This document shows positions 55,696 through 64,000 of a stretch of DNA of 64,000 nt, one piece after another. Position numbers and translations under genes: made by a program. How positions within the stretch are numbered: position 1 is the first letter of the stretch; each line of letters begins with the position of its first letter. Origin of the DNA: Poronia punctata (Eukaryota > Ascomycota > Sordariomycetes > Xylariales > Xylariaceae); contig MU401587.1 of the NCBI GenBank assembly GCA_022579005.1, positions 1-64,000 of the forward strand. Reading direction: 5' to 3'. The notes below the pieces were generated by a model. That model ran no database searches. It saw only the letters and a list, made by a program, of their open reading frames with translations, and had not been told where the DNA came from.

Positions 55696-57076
55696 TTAAG
55701 TTGATCCGATGGTCTGACCGTTTCCATTATTCGACGTCTCCAACACTTTAACTCCGTCTTCGCGAGCGATAGGGAAACACCAGTTAAATTCGTCCTTGAC
55801 CTTTCCGAGTTGGATAGCCCGGAGACGCGTCAAGAGATTCGAGCAGATGGGTCCGATATCTTCCTCGTCCTGCTCATCGGGCGCATAGATGACTTTTTCG
55901 TAATCCTGTTGGGACGATAACCTCTCGTGCTGTCCGATCGCCGACGTAATGGATGTCGGCGAAGATGGGGAGATACGACGAGTGATTGATCGGATGGGCA
56001 CAAGTGCAGCCGCCGTACCGGCTGCCATGACCTCCTTGAACGACGGCAGTTCCGAGTATTTGATCTACACATTTTGGCGGCGCGCAGTTAGGAACAAGAA
56101 AAGAAAACGGGTGTTGGAAGGAAAGGGTAAATGTAACGTACAGATCTACGCTCGACATTCCAGCCAAATGTCTCTTTGGCGATATCTAGTATGCTTTCGG
56201 CCGTCACGCTCTGGATGACATTCTTGGAATCGGGAACGACTATCGTGACGTCGTTACCGTCTACCCTGGCTCCGATGAAGCCGCTGGTGCTGAACTCGTC
56301 GATCTCGCTGCGCGTGGCGCTGTCGAGATGCAGCGTGATGCCGAACCCCTCGCCCCTGGCCCTGTCGCTCCATCTCAGGACAGGCGCGTAATTGCCGCCG
56401 ATCTTGGCGCTTCCCGTGCCGTTGGGCGCGGCGCGGTCGAAGTCGTCGAGGACGAGGCACTTGACCAGGTGCGTGCCGTGGTAGACGCCGGTCGGCATGA
56501 CGTAGACGCAGAACATGTACTCTTCCGGCGGGACCAGGCCCAGCTGTGCGCTGGTGCCGTAGATCTGCGGCCGGATGTACATGGCCGCGCCCGTCTCGTG
56601 GGGCGGGACGTATTCGGCGTTGAGCGACACCGCGGCTTTCACGGCGTCGAGGAAGAGGTCCTCGGGCACGGGCGGACACGAGATGAACTCGGCCGACCGC
56701 CGCATCCGCTGCGCGTTCTTGTCAGGCCGGAAGACGGTGATTTGGTCGTCGGGTGTGCGGAAGGCCTTGAGACCTTCGTACGCTTGCTGGCCATAGTTCA
56801 GGGCAGGTGCCATGCCGTGGATCCGAAGGTAAGGGTCTGTCACGAACTTGAGAGGTGTCCATTTCCCTGTCTCGACGGAATAATGTGACTCGACGTGGCC
56901 ATTGACTGTATTTTTTTGGTGTTGTCTCTCGTTAGCGATCTTCTAAATAGGCCCTGTTTACCTCGAGGGAGCAAGAGTTACTGGATAGGTAATCAATGTG
57001 TACCTTCGCGGACTTGAAATCCAACGTTAGACCAGTCAATGGTACTAACCGGCGCTGGGGGAAAGTGTGTCGCCAT
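55696..57076 (-). CDS. Branched-chain amino acid aminotransferase, fold type IV
   Basis: PLP-dependent transamination of Leu/Ile/Val and their keto acids. Three exons, 57076-57004, 56905-56142 and 56064-55696, join to 401 aa. Visible parts: a short N-terminus without obvious mitochondrial presequence (MATHFPPAPVSTIDW), HGMAPALNYGQQAYEGLKAF, the PLP lysine Lys192 in TGSAKIGGNYAPVLRW, and the cofactor-phosphate region EIDEFSTSGFIGA. The wording around EFSTSGF departs from the classical mitochondrial/cytosolic Bat enzymes and resembles the fungal side-branch subfamily that includes secondary-metabolism members, so the physiological substrate is open. No biosynthetic cluster genes are adjacent; the neighbour is a trehalose gene. 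Both introns have GTAC donors (GTACAC, GTACGT) and fit in phase. Confidence 0.9.
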
Positions 57077-58357
57077 TGCTACGTAATTCCTCTGTCTACT
57101 TGACCAACTCTCCGTTCTACACGTATAAGGTGGGGTCGAAGAACGTAGGCCCGAGCAAAACTGCTGCTGCGAATTGAAGTAACCTTGGGATTGCACAACA
57201 AGACAATCTCAGTCAAAAGGTTTCTAATGGGTCAAATGGATACAATACAACAGATTTTATGCTTCCCTTACCAAAAGGGCGTATGTACCACGTAACGCTG
57301 AAGCGAGGATGGGAAATGTGATTCAACTCCGATGACGGAGTATTTAATTGGAAAATCGGGGTCTTGGAGATTCGGGGGTTGCAATGGGCGGGGCGGGGGG
57401 ATTCGCGGGGCAATTCGTAACTAAGAAAACCACCCCTCGGCACGGTGGTTTAGCCCAAGTATTATAGGCACAAAATCCCTCCCAAAATTGAACTTGAAAG
57501 CAATGGCGTCTATTACATAGTAAGACGCCCTTTAATCAAGTGATTCCAGCAGACCAAGATCTGCTTGCTGTGCTGTACATAACTAAATACATGAGTTCAC
57601 TGCATGACATTCCCACGCCAGTCAATAACCAGTAATACCTAGAGAGTCGAGAGTCGAGAGTCGAGGATCGAGACGTTGCATTATACGGCACGCCCCACCG
57701 AAACCCCCGGACTTCTCCTTCTAGGGATTGACACCTTGGGCCGTATCAGGTAATTATTGAATGTTACCCATACGAGTATATAGTGCCTATCCGACAAATT
57801 CCAGATGCATTAAGGGAATGGCTCCGACCCAGGCGGCAAGGACACTTAAAGACTCGTAATTCGAAGGACTCGTCCCAAATCTGTTGCATTCTGAGACCTT
57901 CGTCCATCTCAATGATCTGTCCCCGTACTCTAACACCTATCATGTTCCCTCATTTCCTCATAAAAATCGCGTTATGCTGATGCAAGTGTCAGCAGCAGTC
58001 CCGTCGCTGCCCCTGATCCTCCACAACCGCACCGGACCCCTCGCCCAGGGGCTCCACTATTGGAGACCATCCGTTTCCCTCCTATTGGTCTTATAAATAC
58101 CCCATATCTACCTGAGAAGTGCCAGGGTCTAAGTGCCGGGATCTAGTACCAGTCATATGGTATGTTTTGAGCGAAAAATGCCCCGTCAAGGGGCAAACAG
58201 CGTGCATCATGGTTTCTAAGCCCGCCTGTCGAAGTTTGGATTTCTGAATTTCGAATCTATCTGATTCGGAGTGTCAATCAGCTATACCAAAGGGCCTTTT
58301 TGCCTGTGCAGAAAGGCTCTCCAATACGTAGCTCTTATAAACATCGCATCTTTCTCC
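57077..58357. other. Intergenic region between BCAT and TPS3 genes
   Basis: About 1.3 kb between two minus-strand genes. A triple GAGAGTC tandem lies at 57645-57663 and a TACTCGTA-type motif at 57771-57778. No gene seen. Confidence 0.5.
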
Positions 58358-61300
58358 CTAAGAAAGGCTGGCGAGCTTCTGAAGTGCTACGAGTACACCT
58401 GGGTTGGTTTAGCTTGTGTCCATCTATAAATAAGTCAAGGATAACATACCGGTGACGCCCTGTGTTAAGGTGGTTCTTGCCTCGGTGTTTCGGCTGCTCA
58501 GCGTTACGGTGAACGATTCGTTGACCTCGCCGTCCGTCTTGAGCTTGTTCGCCCAACGGAACACCTTCTCATCGTCACGGCCGTCGCCAACTACCATAAG
58601 GAAGTCCGGTGCACCCGATTGGTTCTCGCCGCCGCCATGTGCTTTCAGTCCTTCGAAAATTTTAATAGCAGCAGTGGCTTTAGTCCAGTCGGACGGTTCC
58701 ACTACGACGCAGTCTTCTAGCTGTGTAGCATGAACTCGTTGGTCTTCGCAAGATTCATTGATGTGCGCCGTCCAGTCGGTTGCCTGTCGTTCAGCCATGG
58801 CGAAATCTTCAGCATCCCTAAACCGGAATATTAGAGAGCAGTTCCGCTCCTCGATTTCGGACCCCGGAGTACGCTCAAGATAGTACTGTAGGATATTCCG
58901 GACCGAATGTTTCCATGTCGCGACCTTCTTTCGATCTGCAAATTCGGTCCAGCTACTCTTGCCGGGGAACTTGATGAAGCAGCCATTTTCGGCAATAAAG
59001 CCCAGATTAGGTGCCAGGCGGAACAGCCTATCGAGTTCGTCGGGTCTCCGTGCCGACATGACAAAAACGACGTTCCGGGGGTCGTACACCAGGTCATTCA
59101 GGACAGCAAGCGTGCGCTAGTATGTATTATATCAGCTGCGTGCGTCGGACAAATCAGAAGCAGGGGAGATACGAACCTGAGGGTTGGCAGGGACTCTGTC
59201 TTTTGCTGTTTCGGTAGGTATAAGGGTGCCTTCGTGGTCTAGAAGGAAGAGCCTCCGCTCGCTTTGTCGATATAGCTTCGATAGCTGATTTAAATTCAGA
59301 CGAGGAACCGAGACTTGGTCGTGGCGATGTTGGACTTCGTAGCTCTGATCCAATTTTGACAAGAATTCTGTGAACCAATGACTTCCGGTGTGGTGACTAA
59401 CAACTTCCCGGAGCGAACTCCAGCGGGCAGCCTTCTCCTCTTCCGACATCTCCACCGCCTGTTTGATGGCTTCCGAGCATTGACGATAACTCCAAGGGTT
59501 GACGGATAGCTCTTGGCCCCCAAACAGTGACGAAGTGCCGGTAAACTCGGAAAGGATGAGAGACCCGTGCTTCTGATCACAATGTTGGCCATCTTGGCAT
59601 ACAATAAACTCATGCGACGTGAGGTTCATTCCTTCACGTTGGCTGGTAATCATCAGAGCATCCGCGATCGTGAGGAGGGCGAGATACTGTGAGTAGGGGA
59701 TGTCCTGCTTCAGGTACACTACTGGCTGGTAGGCAAGGTTCGCCCAAGCCGAGTTGATTCTTGCGACGATATCTCCAACGGCGACATCCAGCCCACCCTT
59801 CTCGCTCCCAGACGACAAGGCAACCTGGATGAGGACGATCTTATCTCTCCAGGAAGGGTTCTTGTTAAGGAACAGCTCGAAGGATAGGAGTTTTTGGCGG
59901 ACACCACGGACGAGGTCGAGCTTGTCACGTGCGACAATGATCTTCTTGTCCTTGTAGCGATCTCTCATAATGTTGACCCACTTCATCACTTCGGGGTCTT
60001 GGCGGTGCAGGTTTAGACTGACGGGGTCGATACCAATAGCGTGATTTGTGACGTCGACGAAACGGTCTTCTAGCTGGATACCGGCTTCGGTTGTCTCGAC
60101 GGAGAGAAGCCTACTACATGTCTGGAGGAAATGACGTGTGTATTCCGCAATTTGAAAGCCGATCAGATTGGCCCCTAGCATGCCTTCAAGGAGTTGCTTG
60201 CGGACTGCCAAGCAACGGAAGACCTCGGAGGAGGGGAATGCCACGTGCAAGAACAACCCAATCTTGGCCTCGGGGAGCTTCTTACGGATCATACCAGGGA
60301 GCAAGAGCAGATGGTAGTCGTGGACCCAGATGGTATCGCCGCGCTTCCAATTCTTGACAATCTTATCCGCGAACGCCTGGTTGAGGTTCACATAGAATTT
60401 CCAAGAATGGTCTTCATAAGCTTTGCTCTTGGGGTTGTCGGGGATCTGATAATGGAAAACAGGCCACAAGATTTGTTTACAGAAATGCTGATAATGGCTG
60501 TCAAAGTCCTTGTCCGAGGGGAAGACGGGAAGCATATTGAACTCGGTCGCGAGGCGATCATCAATGTCCTCTTTTTGTTGCGTGCCCTTGAGCGCATCCG
60601 TAGGCATGCCGAGTGTACCTACCCAGGTGAACTCGCCGTCGTAGCCATCCCTTGCAGCTGCTTCGGCTGCCTTCCGTAGGCCGCCATTGCCTTGGTCTGC
60701 GTTCACTATTTGCCAGTTTGCATTTGCGAAGACTCTGTCATGGCTGTCGGTTCGTTCTTTCCGGGGTTGATGAATGCCTTGTCTGCCTAGTTCTTTTGCT
60801 TTCTCAAAGACTTTCTCATGCTCGAGGATCGAAGCTGGCGGGGCCGCGTCAATGGTTGCCCGCGGCTGAAAGTTTCGGTCACCCCAAGTAGGAGAGTCTT
60901 TATCTGCTGGGCCTTTGAACTCGGCATTATCCGGGACCTCTATACGTAGACCGCGACCCGCGTCGTCGAGAAAGATTTCGTCTTCAACCGCATTTTCATC
61001 TTCGGTCGGAGTAAGAGGCGGGGAATTCGCTGGATGAGGCGTAAAGAGACTAGGTCGTACGTCTAGAGGGGGCCGTTTCGATTTGCCTTGGACAGTTGGC
61101 GCGGAAGGCTTCTTTTCACTTTCCAGAGAGCTATCAGGAAGGTTGAAGTATACCGTTTTAGGTAGGAATCTACAGGTAATTAGTTAGGACGCTTTATGCA
61201 TTTGGCTACTCATGAGGCAACACTGTGCTTAGAACGTTGACGAGGGAACATGCTGTAGTATGACTCGAGCGGCAGACCTCGTCTACTAGAGGTCGAACGT

Positions 61301-61386
61301 TGAGACATATGTATACATACTCGATAGCACACGCATAAAGAAGGGGGGCGGGTAAACACATACAAAGAAGCCAGGAAGACGGTCAT
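58358..61386 (-). CDS. TPS3: Trehalose-6-phosphate synthase/phosphatase complex subunit, Tps3/Tsl1 type
   Basis: Regulatory subunit of the trehalose synthase complex. Four exons, 61386-61364 (23 nt), 61169-59177, 59116-58450 and 58398-58358 (41 nt), join to 907 aa. The tiny first exon encodes MTVFLASL, continuing FLPKTVYFNL, the usual opening of this fungal subfamily. A GT20 synthase-like domain follows (NADQGNGGLR, WVHDYHLLLLPGMIRKKLPEAKIGLFLHVAFPSSEVFR in parts, IVARDKLDLVRGVRQKL), then a HAD-like phosphatase domain. The phosphatase nucleophile motif, DxDGT in active enzymes, is DHEGT at 652-656: the second Asp is Glu, consistent with a non-catalytic regulatory subunit. The last exon ends ALQKLASLS. 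Cytosolic. Stress regulation is typical of the family but no STRE was verified. Confidence 0.92.
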
Positions 61387-64000
61387 GATGGGCTATATGA
61401 CAACAGGCGGTACGGAAAGAAGAACAAAGTTCAAGTTGTTATACTCGTGACGACGCCAGGTTGTCGAGGAGGGGCTTTTGCGCTCTCCAGAGGAAACGGT
61501 GAGAGGTAAGTTATTAACAAAGAACTGAAGAGTAGGCGGCCTATGGGCAGATAAGGATACAGCTAAATTTTGATGGAAGCTTGCTAGCGCAGTGGCACCT
61601 TCGATTTGCGGACGGTAAATAAAAACAATGGCATTTGCAAATGAGGGGAACGGGTCATGTTATATGACTATTCACGGAAAGGTACTTGCAGTACAGTACC
61701 TCTGGGTTTGACGGGGGCAGAAAACCATCCACAACGTGAAGCAAAATTTGGTCAACTTGATGTCAGTAAGTGGAGAATGAGTGATGTTCAAGAGACCGTT
61801 AGAAGGTCCACATGCTTGCATCTTCCTTGCACCCCACGCTCCCGCGCACTCCCACTGGAGGAACTCTTTTTATTTTACTGCGGGCCAAACATCAGAAACA
61901 TCTACTCATAAGGACGCAAACAATTAGCTGCGAGAGCGCCTTGCCGTGCCGTAGGCCGAAGGAATGTGTAACAAAGCAATCTGGCCCATTGCAGAGCTGG
62001 TCCCGCCAACGTCTTGGCCAGTGCTCTATAACGCCCAAGGAAAGAAGCACATGGCGCTGATGACAGGCCGGAAGTTCTGTGAGCTTTTTGGGGCTTCATT
62101 CCCAAGGCGGACTAGACTTGCATCTGTTCCAACGCACGCGATAAGCCAATAATATATCAGTTCGTGATGCCTGCAACATGTATCCACCAGCCCGGTTCGG
62201 CTACGTCATATCACTACTGGCCAATGCCTACCTGGCTTGGCAACCAGTACGAGTAGGTACAGAAATAGGTAGGTAATAGATATGGAAGGAAATACCTTTG
62301 AGGTGTACCTACAGTATCAAAAAATGCATTTATATATTGAGTGTAGAATATCACCATCGATCGCCCCCCGGGCAATCCTCCGGAGCTGTTTCACCGTTTG
62401 TTTGGCCATAGAACATCGCCATCAATACAGATCCTAGTCCCGTGTTATACGAGTTGTTTAGACACTGAACTGGGTTTTCAAGGTTCCTGTGTCATAGACA
62501 TTTGCAAGAATAAATAACTGGGGAGGTGTCTTTTAAGCCGTCTTGGGCTACTGTGTATGTCGTCACCACTAATGATTTCTATACTCGTACGACCTTACAG
62601 AATGTACCATTACTTGTGGCACCACAATGGGCAGCGTCGAGTACTTTATATCCTAACCTTGATATTCTTCTGTACATGCACGGTTATCCAGTAGATACGG
62701 TAAGATAGGTAGTGGTGTTACTTGACATACATTTGAATTCGCTTAGCCGCCTGGCAGTTAATTGCATCCTTCTGAGAGGCTGTCTTGAAAGGACAAGATG
62801 CTGCACTTGATCATGATCTCTCCGGCAAATGGTGCCCCTTACATTTACTTTGCAGCAATAAATTGAAGAAAAAAAAAGGGTCATGGTCGAAAAGATCTAC
62901 AATTTGCATTGGGGACATTTTCCTCCGGTCGTGATCTCAACTTTCTGATGCGATTCCCGATCTTTGATATCATGGTGCTTTTGTGTTGGTTATTTATTAC
63001 CCAAACACTGTACCACCCATTAGCACCTACCCTGTAGAAACGGCGATCTTCAAGTCCTATTCCCTCCTCAGTAGGAGGTATTGCTCCGGATTTCTGCATC
63101 GGAAATACCACAGCCTCAAAACCAACCAGATAACCACAGATACAAGTCTATTACAATTTACCGTTCTCCTAATATATTTCCATCTCGCACTTTCTTCAAC
63201 CTTGAAACCTTTTCCTACACGTATAAACCAAACCAACGCTCCAGGTGAAGGGGGGCTATGGTTAAAACTAAGCTGCACGGACACAACCTAGCTGACATAA
63301 TAGGTACATTGAGCCTATTAATCGAGCCAGTTGCAATTTCTGTTATTCCGCCGCATCCCGTAAACAAATAACATGCCTCCGTTATTGATTTTCTGCCCAT
63401 GCTTCCCATCGACTCTTTTTGCACCATTCACCGATGTACCGTCGCTGAAATGACTGTTGGATGTCTGCCCGTATTCCCCTTTCCCCACCTTTGTCACAGC
63501 GGCAGCGTCTATCTCCCTAAGGTAAAACCTAGTTTTTACGTGTACATGGGCTAATGCCAAGATGGATTTTCCCTATAGCGCTTGGATCGCGAGGTAAGAG
63601 AGTGATCGGGAAGCAGGTCGATTTTTGATTTGGAGGTTTCTAGATGTTTCCGTTACTGCCTCCCCTCGGACCATCGAGTGGGGATTCGCATCGGCCCTTA
63701 CGGGACTAACGGCCTAAACCGAAAAAAGATAGAAAGTCGCTGCACTCTCGGGATCTAGATCCCCTTAGGCTGTGCCAGAATAGCAAAACCCGCGTATCTT
63801 GTTACCTAACACTAGACTAACAAACACACCTCCAATACGTACATTTTGGTGTACCTACTCGTACGTGTAGGTAAGTATTTTGTGACGAGATAACATGAGA
63901 TTTCGCAATTTTTGTAGCCGCGGAAGCCGTTTTCACACACCCTTGAGTTGAGCTTTATCGCATGCTACCTACCAGTCCCACCAGTATAGCAGCCAGCCAG
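61387..64000. other. Right-edge intergenic region
   Basis: 2.6 kb upstream of the TPS3 gene to the window edge. Only short chance frames, all under about 105 codons. TACTCGTA motifs at 62248, 62582 and 63856. The part near 61387-62000 should hold the TPS3 promoter. Confidence 0.5.

Noticed and set aside
55696..61386. Secondary-metabolite cluster around the aminotransferase
   Set aside because: No synthase, transporter, P450 or regulator of cluster type lies next to it; the neighbours are housekeeping genes.

Overview
ORGANISM. The window reads as nuclear DNA of a filamentous ascomycete, most likely a Sordariomycete-like Pezizomycotina; I cannot name the species. The reasons are: short GT-AG introns with CTRAY branch points; a fungal-only protein set (CRT10-domain, DUF3074, DUF3602, Atg22, Tps3-type trehalose subunit, CYP51B-type sterol demethylase, GH10 xylanase); and an AT-rich block at the left edge with the CpA/TpG depletion left by repeat-induced point mutation (RIP). 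I see no bacterial operon, CRISPR array, rRNA or convincing tRNA. LAYOUT. 1-3250 is a gene-less, heavily RIP-mutated repeat block, followed by about 1.2 kb of ordinary gene-free DNA. 4495-21445 holds five genes: CRT10-domain (+), valyl-tRNA synthetase (-), DUF3074 (-), CYP51 (-) and a GT23/FUT8-like glycosyltransferase (-). 21446-27648 is a 6.2 kb gene-poor stretch with microsatellites and long G, T and C runs. 27649-30573 is a kinesin-7 (-), followed by another 5.9 kb gene-poor stretch. 36478-43230 holds STK19 (-), a small histidine phosphatase (+), a DUF3602 protein (+) and a secreted GH10 xylanase (-). 46498-53781 holds Atg22 (+) and a divergent chromatin pair, ING/Yng2 (-) and class I HDAC Hos2 (+). 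55696-61386 holds a class IV branched-chain aminotransferase (-) and a Tps3/Tsl1-type trehalose synthase subunit (-). The last 2.6 kb shows no gene. HOW IT FITS. This is mostly housekeeping and core metabolism (translation, ergosterol, trehalose, vacuolar amino-acid export, chromatin, microtubule transport) with one wall-degrading enzyme. It is not a biosynthetic cluster and I found no obviously new multi-gene system. POINTS OF NOTE. The valyl-tRNA synthetase gene is split into about 30 exons, including a 7-nt microexon in the catalytic motif, while its neighbours have 0 to 4 introns. Two of its splice donors, and one acceptor in the histidine phosphatase gene, are one base away from a workable GT-AG junction. 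An 8-mer, TACTCGTA, occurs about 29 times, nearly always between genes. All exon models were derived by hand from splice motifs, reading phase and family conservation.
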